Origin: Bryoerythrophyllum caledonicum
Taxonomy: Eukaryota > Streptophyta > Bryopsida > Pottiales > Pottiaceae
NCBI GenBank assembly: GCA_963971425.1
Contig: OZ020522.1
Span: 6,236,168 to 6,300,167, forward strand
Direction: 5' to 3'
DNA: 64,000 nt
Made by a program: the position numbers and the translations under genes. Below are positions 25,801 through 37,701 of the stretch, one piece after another (positions within the stretch are counted from its first letter, which is position 1; each line of letters starts with the position of its first letter). The notes below the pieces were generated by a model. The model had not been told where the DNA came from. It made no database searches and saw only the letters and a program-made list of their open reading frames with translations.

Positions 25801-28800
25801 AACAAACCACCGGCCCATTGCCCTAGCCAACACCATTTATAAACTTTACACCAGTACATTAACCTCAATTTTATCCTCATATGGAGAAAAACACAATATA
25901 TTACATGACAGTCAAGAAGGCTTTCGAGGCGAACGTAGTACTTCCCGACAAATACAACACTAATAGCTACTCTAGAAGATGCCAAACTTACCAACCAAGA
26001 CATATGCATTCTCTATGTAAACTTCAAAAATGAATTTGGTTCAATAGATCACGCAAGATTGCTTGCTCTCATGATTGACCTTGGTTATCCAAAAGATGCA
26101 GCTACTCTAGTTGGAAATATCTACTCACACTCTATCACCACATTCACTGGAGAACATTTCGGTAAAACACACCCTATTCCCATACAAAGAGGCACAATTC
26201 AAGGAGACACTCTTAGCCCATATCTCTTTATAAGATTTCTCGAACCTCTATTAAGATGGCTCCAACGCGGTGATAATGGATATACACTTAGCACATCAAA
26301 AACCATTGTCAACTCTGTTGCATACGCAGATGATTTAGCAACCATTTCCGGTAAACTAAAATCATTACAAATTCAATTAAACAAAATAGATAGATATTGT
26401 AAGTGGACCGGAATGGATGTAGGGGTACCCAAATGCGCAGTCACCGGATCCCCTAATAAGTCAAAAATGAATTCCACAGCCTTCAAGGCACAAATTCAGG
26501 CCACGAACATTAATTACCGTAATCAACCAATCCCTGTGTTACACCAAAATGAAGCATATGTATACTTAGGCGCCCAAATGGTACCTTCACTAAAATGGAA
26601 AATTCAGACTCATGTTACAACTACAAAACTCAACAATCAATGTCAAGCACTAATTAATTGTCCGGCTACTATGAGACAAAAAATCAATATGATAGATACG
26701 GTTATTAGACCGGGTTTCTCATATAGTTTCTATACTGTACCATATTCAATGCCCACTATAAAAAAGCTCGACAAGAAAATAATAGCAGCACAAAAATCAA
26801 TTTGTGGACTCCCAAAATGCACCTCGAACGTAATAACACAAATACCATACAACCACTTTGGTCTAGAAGCATTTTCATTAAAAAACGACTATCTACGATG
26901 CATTGGAGAGCAACTCCTGAATGCACTCAATGACAAAGGAAGATTAGGGAGAATATACAACGGATTACTACACTTTATACTAGCCAAATATGGACGAGCA
27001 AAATATTTACCTAAATTAAAAGCTCAGACTGTTATAGATCTCCTCTTACTAGAACATTGTTCCTACTCAAAACGGAAGGAAATACATATCTAAAAAGTAC
27101 CATAAACAACTTCCTTACAGCACCTGCGCCCTTAGAATGCATATGGAGAACTGAAACCCCAACACTCCCACACCTAATGGAGCAAACATCGATGAAATTA
27201 CTACAAGTACTATTCACAGCAAACATCACAACACTTAGCCAAATCACCCTACCAAATGGCTCACATTTAATGAACAAAAATGAATTCCACAAATACCACT
27301 TCAAACCCACAAGACTAATAAAAAGTGCACAAAACCTAGCAAAACAACTCTTTTGTCTCCCAGAGTGTCTTGACACATGCCCCCGCCCCTGCAACGAACA
27401 CCCAAATTCCCGCACACTTAAAGAAAGATATATTTGCCCCAACAACAATACTATCCTCCATATTCCCACTCCACCTATCCATCCCCCTGACTTACCCCAA
27501 CCACGCTATTCAAAACCACCTCCATATATACTAAAAGACCCCACAACATATCCACTGTATGCAATAGTACAACATAAACAACGTACATACTACGACACTA
27601 ATGACATCAAAATAGAAAATACTTCATACCTTTGCCGATGGAAAATCCAAGAAAACACTTATAGCCAATGGCACACACACAAAATTCTATTCCCATGGCA
27701 TGACCCTAATACCGCATCCCACAACATAACATGCCTTAAAAAATACTATCAAGAGAAAACCAATATATTCTATCATAACATCATACAAGCACACCACCCA
27801 CAAGCTCAATGCAGAGATACAAAATTGATTACACCCCCCACTCAAATCCCTTTAGCAAAAATATCTATCACCGAATGTAATCCACAAAAAGACATTACCA
27901 CACAACAACATACCATCCAAGTCCAACAAAACGAAGCACATATCTATGAAAATGATGGAAAATACCTAATAACTATCCCCACCATAAGGCTCGAATGGCT
28001 CTGGAACCAATATCACCGCGCACTAAATACCCCACACAATTTAGAACCGGCAACCCAACCATTTGAAACTGAAGTCGTCTGGCTTTATCAAAGTTACAAA
28101 TACAGAATACCTAAAACGGACCCCCTTAAACGAACACACTACACTATACCAACGGAACTGCTTGACTTTTTTACCACAACACACAACATTCAACACTCTT
28201 ACTTCTCATCCCCGGTCACATGCTCCACTAAGATAACAAAAATTTTCTCCCCCTTCTCTAGAGACAAAATCTTCGGCTCATTTGGCAAAGTATTTGATTA
28301 CAAATGGAAAGGCATAGGATATGCCCATCCACACAATAAAGAAGAGGCCCAACAATCATTACACTGGGCTAGACTTGCAGCAAAAAATAACCCAAGAAAC
28401 ATAACATATCTTGTCTTACCAGATGAAAATTGGTACCAAAATTCTAACCCTCACAGTGGTCCCTACCCAGACTCCCACATCATATGCCTATTCCCCACAA
28501 ATACCATAACATACTTTGAACCTACCGTACCAAAAGAATTAAATAAGCCCAGAAAAGAAAAATCCACCCTACAATTACTATACATACACCTCCAAAACAA
28601 TACAATAGGCCTCCAAACAAATATAGAACAATTTCAACTACTAATCAATACTCTAAACATACAACAAGTTTATGCCAACTTAGCTCCACCAACGCTTGCA
28701 CCCACCCAAGTTAACGGAAACAAGACATGGTCCAAAGTTAACCTCCCTAGCACAAATCAGACACCCCCAACCACCTCAACACCACTCCCACCCTATAACA

Positions 28801-30251
28801 CAAACTTACCACTAAAATTCAACCTAGAACACAGCTACTATACAGATGGATCATTTAAAGAACCCGTAGAAGAAAGTCCAGGGCATTGGCACAGAGAAAG
28901 AGCAGGATTTGGTATATATAATGCACCAAAAGACATCAAAATAGCTAAACGACTACAAGGTTTACAAAACATCATTAGAGCCGAAATGATGGCCGTACAT
29001 AAAACACTTCGAATCTTGAATGATAAATACCCAGATGAGCCTGCCTACATATTTACAGACTGCATAAATGTATTATACCTACTAAACACACAAATTCAAC
29101 ATCCTACTATGCACAATGGCCACCCAGACAAAACTATCTTAGCATCAATGGTGAAAATGCTACAAACACGAATCCAACCTATATCAATACACAAAGTTAG
29201 AGCTCATGTGAACATTGAAGGCAACGAAAAAGCGGACGAACTAGCAAAAATGGGTAGAGAAAAAGCACATAGAGAAGCAAGAGAACCATATGAACACGCC
29301 CACCCCACTCCACACTATTATCAAAGGAAAGAATGGCCATCTATGGAAGAAACTCCAAACAAAGGCCCTATAAGATTCTTACCTAAATACCTCAAACGTT
29401 ACGATTTAGACAACAACTTAATGGAATTAGCTAGAAATTTCCCAAATATCGAAAAATGGAGAGGAAATAGATACATCTACAATGAACTCTCTAATGAATT
29501 TTGGACAAACCCCCTTATAACAGACTCACAAAAAACATGTATCATAAAATTTAGAATAGGCCACTATATGGGAAATGCCCGAAAACAACTCTTTTTTGGT
29601 CGAGAAAGGTTCCCCTCCGTCACATGCCCCATATGCAACTCCACTGACCTAGATACTTGGCTACATGTATTACTTAAATGCCAACAACAACACATACACG
29701 CACTCATTGTAAAAAGACATGACAAAGCGGTATGGGAAATGAGAAAACTACTTGTATCATCCAGTAAATCTAGGTGTCTTACCTTAATGAATGCTGGTAT
29801 CTTTCAAAATAACTCACCAAAAAACACTGTCCCACAATGGCTACTACTATGTAAATGCACTACCCAAAGATGCCACTGCAATGCTCGATTTAAACCAAAT
29901 TTACTATGCATCCGGGGAGTACCACACAATCATCCCCCACCAACAAATCTAGATCCAAACATCACAATTCAATTCATAGAATTATCTTATTGTAATGACC
30001 GGTTCTCACCAGAAACAATAGGGCACAAGATAAACAAATATCAGCCTCTTCTAGATGAAATCAGTACATTAGGATGGAAAGTGGATCCACTAATAGTTAT
30101 CACAACCGGAGCCAAAGCTACTACACACATTCCGTCTATGGAATCACTCGAAAAAACATTTAAAATCTCAAAGACCTCCATTAGAAATACTTTTAGAAAC
30201 TTTAACACCATTGCAATCCAACATGCAATGTCCATCCTCCTCCATAAATGA
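22868..30251 (+). pseudogene. LINE ORF2: endonuclease - reverse transcriptase - RNase H polyprotein, broken
   Basis: Endonuclease motifs are FITWNATSLN, FIQETKI and LTGDFNRD (about 22980-24420). RT motifs are NKAPGPDRIPNSIL, NHRPIALANTIYKLY and DSQEGFRGERSTSRQ, then motif A as YVNFKNEFGSIDH (26014 onward) and motif C as AYADDLATI (about 26320). RNase H shows YYTDGSF, RAEMMAVHKT, YIFTDC and VRAHVNIEGNEKADELAK (28830-29260), so its catalytic acidic residues are present. A CPICNSTDLDTWLHVLLKC finger follows. Lesions: the 937-bp insertion at 23229-24165, a frameshift in a run of eight C at 24460-24467, frame changes near 25955-25965 and 27050, and Asn for the catalytic Asp in RT motif A (codon 26020-26022). 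From 27057 to 30251 one frame of 1064 codons stays open. Confidence 0.9.
23229..24165. mobile_element. TTAA-flanked 937-bp non-autonomous DNA element inside the LINE
   Basis: The ends CCCCTAAAAATCC and GGATTTTTAGGGG are perfect 13-bp inverted repeats. TTAA flanks both sides (23225-23228 and 24166-24169). Taking out the element plus one TTAA (941 bp) puts the upstream and downstream endonuclease frames back in register, which fixes the boundaries. TTAA targets with short C-rich ends fit the piggyBac superfamily. No transposase is encoded. Related copies lie at 48847-49640 and 52502-53425, with a split relic at 30537-32780. Confidence 0.88.
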
Positions 30252-30492
30252 AGACTAGAAAACAACCAACCATTACCCGACCACATACCTTCTAACTTAA
30301 ACCATACTCACCACAACTACCACCAAAACTACTAATAATCTCCCGTAAGGCATTAGATATGTTTTATTCTATAGTGTCTACCTTCGAGAGGGGGAAGTAG
30401 TTCCATCCTACTAAACCTTTGTCCAGTGGGCATTGTTTTAGTAGTGGAATGAACAGACACTTTATTCACGCCGGCCTCCTCTGGAGACCAGA

Positions 30493-30511
30493 GTTCTTCT
30501 TCTTCTTCTTC
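30493..30511 (+). repeat. (TTC)n tract, probable LINE 3' tail
   Basis: Six TTC repeats directly follow the LINE 3' untranslated region (last recognisable block CTCTGGAGACCAGAG). Many LINEs end in a short microsatellite or A-rich tail. No target-site duplication could be matched because the 5' end is unclear. Confidence 0.5.
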
Positions 30512-31390
30512 TTGCATATAAATTATAATTTTAAGTTAAAAAAGATCATGTTAGGCACATGTGCACCAAATGTTAGAAGTAGAAGAAGGGTAGACGATGT
30601 CTTTAAGAATCTTGCACTGCAACTATGTGAAATTAAATTAACAATAAACTAACAAGTTTTGCATGTAACATATCCTTCTCATATTTTTGAATTATAAACT
30701 CTGTATGATATATGCAAAGATTTATATTCCCTTTCCAAGGGGAAGTTCTCATTTTTGAAAATAGACATAAACTTGAATACCTATTGAACTAGGAATAAAT
30801 TATAGATTTGCTACACTATTTTTATGTCCCAAATAAAATCGCTGCACCATTTGCATAATGTTATCACTACAAGAAAACCAGCCCAATGTGACTAGGTTTT
30901 ATGACTACAGTTGGGCATAAACCAAAATGTGACTAGCACTGTTTCTAGTCATTTTGACTTAGTCGCTTCGGACAATCTGACTGGGGGTCATATCGGACAC
31001 TTCTTATTCCCAATACTGCGTTCCCACAGTGTTTTGGGACCTCAAAACGGGACCTGCAGTGGGACTTGGGTCCATATGACTCTATATAGTCATATATGTA
31101 TGACTACACGTAGTCATCCATATGTAAATAGTGACTGAATGAATGACTATTCCTAGTGAGGTATAAGTCAACATAATACTGATTTTATCACTATGCATAG
31201 TAGTGAGATGGTGACTAAATTGAGTCATTCATTGAGTTGGGAGAACGTGACTCTTTGGAGTCACATCTATTTGGCAACCCCTAGTCACAAATACTCAAAT
31301 AGCTTCCAAATGGTATGACTAAATGTAGTGAGGTTTCAGTTAATACATGATTGGTTTTATCATTGCGCATAGTAATGAGATCTTGCACGC

Positions 31391-31455
31391 ATTGAGTCAT
31401 ACATTGAGCCATACATTGAGTCATACATTGAGTCATACATTGCACGCATTGAGTC
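31391..31455. repeat. 12-bp tandem repeat inside the CACTA element
   Basis: Units of ATTGAGTCATAC (one ATTGAGCCATAC) repeat four times, followed by partial units. Each unit contains the subterminal TGAGTCAT motif, which may amplify transposase-binding sites. Confidence 0.85.
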
Positions 31456-31946
31456 ATACTCTAAAGGAAGAAGCATCTCTAAATAAGAGAGAATATGACA
31501 CTTGTTCGCAAAGAATATGGGATAAATGTGATTACATGTTTCAAATGTATGCTCTCATATATTATTACCTTGATTTTTTCAAAATTAACACTTACAGAGG
31601 TGCAATTAGCAAAGAAGAAAGTAGAGCATGTTATAACACTTAACACATAACACTCACTAGTCTTACCAATTGTGTTTTTGTAGGGAAGTCAATTTTTTTT
31701 AACATTCATGAAATTATAACGTTTATAGGGATAACACTGCTTCCTTGATCCGTTATGGTTTAGAATGTGATAGATTTATGAGTTTTGAATGAGTCCCAGG
31801 TCCTTAAGGGCTTACTTGATGTTGTTGTTTTTCACCAAGGCTGCAGGTGAAGGTATCCATTTCTAGAGGCAAATTATTACTTTTTTGTGAGCATGGGAAA
31901 TTTGTATGAAAGTTAAGCCTACAAGGCAATTTTGTGCATCTGGAAA

Positions 31947-32022
31947 GCAAGTGGGAAGATAGAGCAAGTGGGAAGATAGAGCAAGTGGGAAGATAGAGCA
32001 AGTGGGAAGATAGAGCAAGTGG
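31947..32022. repeat. 17-bp tandem repeat inside the CACTA element
   Basis: Units of GCAAGTGGGAAGATAGA occur four and a half times without change. A single unit-like stretch (GTGGAAAGATAGAGCAAGTG) is found in the related block at 52093-52112, so the expansion occurred in this copy. Confidence 0.9.
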
Positions 32023-33017
32023 AATCATGATTTTTGGACTCTCTTGCAAATTAGTTACTAATTTTTGAAGGTGTATTTAAAAGTGTTTCTAGAATGGTGC
32101 CCTAAAATGACATCCTAGAATGTTTGCGCGCAAACATAGTAGTGTTGAACAGGGAAGTTATTATGTAAGTGGAGATTATGGACCTACTCCAATTTCACAG
32201 CACTCACCTATTGAGCCAACGAGTAGAGGACTTCAAAATCATCTGATTGACATATATGACTACTACTAGTCAGGTTATTTACTACATGACTGCGTGTAGT
32301 CACCCAAACCAACTCTCTTACTACAATAAGTCATACATAAACCAATTACCCTTACCATATGACTACATTACTATGACTACACATAGTAAGCACTCAAAGC
32401 ATGACTCTGGGAACCGGGCAGGAGAACATATGTCCCGTTCCCGTAGCCGTTCCCACCCAGGTCCTCAAAAATATGACTACATATATGACTAGTGTATGAC
32501 TGGACCCTCTTAGGACTGATTTTAGACTAAACCAATGACTGAGGTGACTACTCAGTCATATGCGCTTAGTCACATCCAGTCACATTGGGCTGGTTTTCTT
32601 GTAGTGTATTGAAATTTGTTTGTAACTTTGATCCATTAGTTGGATTTCCAGGAAAAATACGTCAATGGAAAGCTATAAGAAAATTGCCCATCCAATTAAA
32701 ATGATCAGACATACATGCTAGAATTAGAGATTGAGGAACTCAATTTAAATTGAAATTGTCTCTGAGGGAACTAATGTCATGTATCTCTAAAACTCTATGA
32801 AGCCAAGACCATTTCATGAAAAATTCAATTCCAACAACACATACAAAATGAGTATTATTTACCATATGCTACAAGCAATATCAACTATAATAGTTTTTTC
32901 TAAATAAACTATATTTATATTGGTAGAAAGATATAAAGAATTCCTTGCCACAACACCCCATGCCTAAGTCAAAATTTGACAAACACTTATGTTGTAATTT
33001 ACATAGTTGAGAATTGA

Positions 33018-34400
33018 TCACATGTTGCCCTTGAACGTCCAAAGGTGCTCGATTAGGTCATCACGAACTTGGAAATGCTTGATTTTATCTTGAATGTTGA
33101 CCACCTCTTTTGCAAACCGCTCAAAAGATAAGAGTTTATCGTATTCTTCATGTTCTCTATGTTCAATGAAAGCGCTTGTGGATTGTAAGAGGTACTCTTG
33201 GTTCAACTCTGATTCAGGTTCTTCATCCTCAATAATCATGTTGTGTAGAATTACACAACATGTCCATATAGTCTTCATAGTAGCTTTGTCCCACAAGCGT
33301 GATGGATTTCTAACGATTCCCCACCGTGCCTGTAATACTCCAAAGGCTTGTTCGACATCCTTACGTGCGCCCTCTTGCTTCATTGTATACCATTGCCTCT
33401 TTTCCCCTTGGGGATCACTGACTGTTTTTTGAAAGATTGCCCAATCAGGATATATCCCATCTGCTAGGAGGTAGCAAGAGTTGTATTCATGTCCATTGAT
33501 TTTGAATTTTGCATTCAATCCTTTTCCACGCACATAATTTGCCATCAATGGGCTCCTATGAACAACATTGATGTCGTTGTTTGACCCCGGCATTCCAATA
33601 AACACATGCCAAAACTAGAGATTCTGATATGCAATTGCCTCCATAACTACAAATCTAATTCCATCTTTGTTTTGGTACTGTCCATACCAACCAGTTGGAC
33701 AATTCTTCTAGATCCAGTGTGTGCAATTAATAGAGCCAAACATTCCTGGGAAGCCCCGGAGCTCATTAAACTGCAATTGATGCAATATGTCTTCTGCAGT
33801 TGGATGCCTAAAATATTTTGGTCCAAAAAACTCTACTACAGCAGCAACAAACCTCTTGAAGCACTCTGTGGAAGTTGTCTCAGCAATGCGCACATATTCA
33901 TCAACAGAATCCGCTGCCATGCCATAACTAAATATGCGTAATGTGGCCATTATCTTTTGAATGGAAGATAATCTAGGCCGCCGGACCGCATCTTCTTTCT
34001 GCATAAAATATGAGTCATGATTCACTACTGCATCATGAATTCTAAGGAACAAGGACTTCCGCATGCAAAAGCGACGCCGGAATACTTCAGTGTTGTATAC
34101 CGGAGTCTCAGCAAAGTAATTGTTCCATATTTGGTTGTACCCTGTTGCAAAATTTCATTCGATGTTGATAGATTTTCCGTTTTTTGAACCACCGTGCATT
34201 CTCTCAAGGATCTCTCTACATTCCTCCGCATATCCATTCTGAAGTCTTTCATGTATCATAGCAACAACAAGAAATTGTTCCTCTTCATCATCAGAGGCAA
34301 GTCGATCATCCCCCCACTTTGAAAATTGCTCTTTTTGAATTGAATATTGGAAGCACAAAATCCTTGAAGGCGCCCACCATAAAGGATTAGAAAGTTCCAT
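33018..34400 (-). pseudogene. PIF/Harbinger DDE transposase (ORF2), inactivated
   Basis: One 461-codon minus-strand frame runs 34400 to 33018. It contains MRKSLFLRIHDAVVNHD, LSSIQKIMATLRIFSYG, ADSVDEYVRIAETTS, FRHPTAEDI, GFPGMFGSINCTHW, MPGSNNDINV, LADGIYPDWAIFQKT, RKDVEQAFGVLQARW and CCVILHNMIIEDE, the order of plant PIF/Harbinger DDE_Tnp_4 transposases. The usual length is about 400-450 aa. Stops interrupt it at 34155-34157 (TGA), 33708-33710 (TAG, HWI-stop-KNC) and 33606-33608 (TAG, NL-stop-FWH). The first catalytic Asp of the GSID motif reads Asn. Each lesion can arise by one C-to-T or G-to-A change. No terminal inverted repeats were found. Confidence 0.93.
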
Positions 34401-35202
34401 GCAAACATAAATACATGGGGGTTTTGTAACCTTCTTTTGCCCTTCTAATCTTAGAAAATGACACTAACAATAAAAGAGAAAGTTAGCAAACACAAATTAA
34501 AAGTAAAACTTGGTCAACTTAGAAGGAATAATAAGTATTTATATTGGATTGATATCTTTACATGAAGTCCATCAATAACATTGATGTGATCAATATAGTC
34601 TAAAATGAAACCCTACAGTTTAACATTGAATCTAGTGCAATGAGTAAGAAATGGAACAAATACTTTTACTTTTATCAATACCTGTAGGATCTAAATTATG
34701 AATATAAAAAGATTTGTATTCTGTATAAGTTTGAACTCATATTATTAGAAAAATCAATATGAAATAACAGAAATGTCCAGAAGATTTTGGAATAGATGTT
34801 TTCTGAAATCATATTGTATCAAAACAATTGCAAGAATTATTACAACATAAATTACAATGGTAGAGGAAACATAGTTTATAATATCACAAATGCAATACAT
34901 AGAAAAAAGGAATTTACCACGTAAACCGTACTTGTAAAAACTCTAAAACATTAAGGACTAATTCTATTGGGAAAACTACAAATATGCAATACAAGCCATG
35001 TAAGAATGGAATGCAACATATTCTTAAGAATAGAACATATCTCAAAAAAACCATAAGAAGTAAAGTTCGTACAAAAGTGCTTGGATGAAGTCCACCTACC
35101 TCTGGCTTGATTCTCCTTCCTCCACATCCGCACATGGAGCAGTGGCAATGGAAGAGGCAACACCATGTTCACTTATAGGAGTCTATACAACACGTGAAAA
35201 GA

Positions 35203-36101
35203 TTAGAGGCAAAAAAATAAATTCAAAATATGTGTCATAAGATATCCAGATTGTACACATTGGAGTTGAAGAGAGGGAGATTGCACGAAGTGTACCTGTA
35301 CATTTGCATGTGGAGGAGCCACTACAAGTACTACGGCGGAGGAGGCGCCAGGTGGTTGAGTAGGTGGCATTAGCAAAGTTTTCAACTTCTCCAATGCTTG
35401 GGCACGTAGTAGAGTGAAGTACTCTACGCCATCAGGCTTCAAGGTACTTAAATCTGTGGTGAATAGCTGCAAATTTAGAGCTTCCTTCAAAACCGTAGTC
35501 TTCTCTCTATTTGCAGCCACCATATCAGCAGTGGTCTTCGCGAAATCAATTTCAAGTTTCTTCATCTTTATATCCACCAAGGCAAGAACCTTGGATTTCT
35601 TCCTTCCTAGAGGCCGCACTGGAGAAGTAGCACTACTCTGTATAGGAGACCTAGCCTCATCGGGTTGAGACATTGATGTGGGTAAAAATTTCCGCTTCCT
35701 CGAGGATGTCTTCGTACTAGCAGTGTTCTGATTTCTCCACTTTGGATTCTTTGGTAAAGTTATTGGACCTTCTCGATGCTGTCATCCTCATTTATGCCAG
35801 ATTCATTAAGATTCTCCGCCTGTTCATAGAAAGATCCAAACTTTGTGACATGTTTGTTAAGATCACCCCACTTGGACTCCAAGCTTCGCGCCGTCCTTGC
35901 ATAAGCATTCTTGGGCCCATTGCTATCATAGGACTGTAATACTTTTGACCAAAAAGCTTCTTTCTTTAGTCTTGTACCCGTCACAGGATTTTGTGAGACA
36001 TGCACCCACGCACGGCACAATCGTAGGAGATCGTCCTCTTCAAAATTCATGCCTCTTGTTACTTTGGCAGCCTATGAAGGGGACACCTCTACTGAAGCCA
36101 T
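35203..36101 (-). pseudogene. PIF/Harbinger ORF1, Myb/SANT-like DNA-binding accessory protein
   Basis: The frame starts at ATG 36101 (MASVEVSPS, TAG, then AAKVTRGMNFEEDDLLRLC). RAWVHVSQNPVTGT, FWSKVLQSYDSN and RTARSLESKWGDLNKHV are the Myb/SANT-like trihelix of PIF ORF1 proteins. The second half (NPKWRNQN, then RKKSKVLALVDIKMKKLEIDF) matches the C-terminal region seen in these proteins and their domesticated relatives. ORF1 works with the transposase in DNA binding and nuclear import. It lies about 0.8 kb upstream of the transposase on the same strand. A TAG at codon 10 and a deletion/frameshift near 35760, where the FTLEHCW-like segment should be, break it. The last ~25 codons may be intron sequence. 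Confidence 0.85.
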
Positions 36102-36109
36102 AATCCTAA

Positions 36110-37700
36110 ACGTGGTTTAATAAGCACCAATGATGCAAGGTGAAATTTGAACTTGAAACAACTGCAATATGACTTGTAAACCCACCAATAACAAACAAAT
36201 ATTTTAGCTAGGATATTCTACTGAAAGTGAGATTTTCAATACGAACACATGGTATTATTTCCTTTTAAATATGGTAAAAAAATGTGTTTAGTGGAAAATA
36301 ACACATTAACTCCTCAATGCAAAAAGTTCCAAAGTGGGCTTTTACAAATCTCGGACACATTTTCATGGTTGCAATCAAAATTAACATTTCTCAAAATTCT
36401 ATTTAAAGATGCAAGAAGACAAGAGGTACAAAGGGATATTATTTTTTCTCACTAGACTTATAGAAAAAAAGTTATGCTATCTTAAAGATAAACTTCTAGA
36501 GTGCGGGTACTCTTGGCAAGTCAAAAAAACTTTTTGTAGGACACTCTATCAATTGTGATATTTTCAATACTAGAAAGTGATATTTATTTCCTTTCCTTTT
36601 GTCATAAATTATCTTTTGTCTTTAGTGAAAAATAGCATTTAAACCCAAGTCTAACATTTTCACACATTGTCACACATTGTCATGCAAGGTACCAAAAAAT
36701 TCTTCTTTTAAACCTAAAACTTAGAGATCTTCATGTTTTTCAATTTCTCTTTTCTCTACCAGAAGATGTGTTGTAAAATGTCTTATTTATCGTTCGGATT
36801 TTCAATCTAAAACATATTGAGTTCAAACACAAATATAACGTGTATTGGCAATGTTTGAACCTCCACTACTTGCACAATTATTTTGAATATGCTACACCTC
36901 TTCTTTAACTCTAAAAATTTCACATGTGTATCATGAACATCCTCAAGAGACATGATATGAATTACAAAGCAGTGAATGTAACTGAGTACAAACATTTGAA
37001 TTTTCCCTTGCCTAAACTATGAAAACTGCCCACATACAAGACCCTAACCAAACAATTGAAAAAATAAAAGTACACAACCTTCAGAAAAATTCTGCATACC
37101 AAAGTTAGGTGAATCTGCGTACTGAAGATCGGTGAGCCACATCTGACAAGGAGTGTTGAAGCGCAGCAATGCACCATGAGGGCTCAAGAGTCAGAATATA
37201 AGCTGAAGAGCATGAGAGAAAACTTTATGAAGAAGCCAAGTAAGTCAAGAAATTCAGGAAAGTCCAAGGGGAAGTAAAGTCGCCGGTCTGCCGGGATGGG
37301 GGCCCGCGGTGGAGGTGCTCTCATGAGAGCTGTCAGTAACCGAGTAACCGAAAAGCCAAGACTCGGTGGCCAAGACAAAGTGCTTAACATCATTATACCA
37401 TATAATACAACTCCATCGGTAAACCAAGACACCAGAAGCATTCCTGAAAAACATTTTTAAAACAAGAAAAAGACAAAAATGAAGACAATGATTGCACATA
37501 TTCTGGCTTAATGAGCTCAACTTGAAGATACCCATTCTATGTAAAACAACTTATTTTGAAATTAAAGGAATCATGATCACTATCCTTTGTCCAGTGTGAA
37601 GATGATGGTTGAAGGTGTGTGAAGCTGTGCAGGTTTGTGAGTGAGGTTGGAGTTTGTATGTTGCAGGTGTGAGACTGGATCTGACGTAGAGTGCGAGGAC
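36110..37700. other. Intergenic repeat relics upstream of the LRR kinase
   Basis: 36330-36480 resembles 10237-10400 and 36560-36760 resembles 11660-11870, so both are relics of one dispersed family. About 37370-37410 resembles 48437-48475, before the second LRR-kinase copy, so the promoter region was duplicated with the gene. No separate gene is supported. Confidence 0.5.
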
Positions 37701-37701
37701 C

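Larger units (their letters stand above)
22440..30512 (+). mobile_element. ~8 kb non-LTR retrotransposon (LINE) with AP endonuclease, RT and RNase H
   Basis: The coding strand is strikingly rich in A and C and poor in G over the whole element. The order is: a small first frame, an apurinic-type endonuclease, RT, a long C-terminal region with RNase H, and a CCHC-like finger. A short (TTC)n tract at about 30493-30511 looks like the 3' tail. The 5' boundary is uncertain because the region from 22110 carries hairpins and no landmark. RNase H after RT is known from I/R1/Tad-like and some plant L1 groups; I do not assign a clade. A TTAA-flanked element (23229-24165) interrupts the endonuclease. The copy is inactive. 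Confidence 0.9.
30865..32606. mobile_element. Non-autonomous CACTA (En/Spm) element, 1742 bp
   Basis: The 5' end CACTACAAGAAAACCAGCCC and its inverse at the 3' end (GGGCTGGTTTTCTTGTAGTG) are perfect inverted repeats over at least 27 bp. The trinucleotide TAT flanks both ends (30862-30864 and 32607-32609), the 3-bp target duplication of CACTA elements. The subterminal ~300-400 bp at each side are filled with TGACTA/TAGTCA motifs in both orientations, as expected for TNPA-type binding sites. No TNPD transposase frame is present. Internal tandem arrays lie at 31391-31455 and 31947-32022. Confidence 0.95.
30537..32780. repeat. TTAA-family relic split by a CACTA element
   Basis: 30540-30864 and 32607-32760 together align in order with 49156-49625. 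Shared blocks include ATGTGCACCAAAT, TTAGAAGTAGAAGA, TATCCTTCTCATAT and TTTGTAACTTTGA. The copy at 49156 runs through without the CACTA insertion. Neither terminal repeat of this relic is preserved. Confidence 0.75.

Noticed and set aside
30541..30655. Possible continuation of the helicase gene beyond the LINE
   Set aside because: The sequence right of the LINE tail is a TTAA-family relic; no upstream CHD3 exon (Walker A, chromodomain, PHD) was found on either strand.
31391..32022. Tandem repeats that might suggest a CRISPR array
   Set aside because: The units are contiguous without spacers and lie within a CACTA transposon of a eukaryote.
32610..36250. Terminal inverted repeats of the PIF/Harbinger element
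   Set aside because: I searched both flanks by eye for inverted GGGNNTGTTTGG-like ends and TWA duplications and found none; the element ends are probably eroded.
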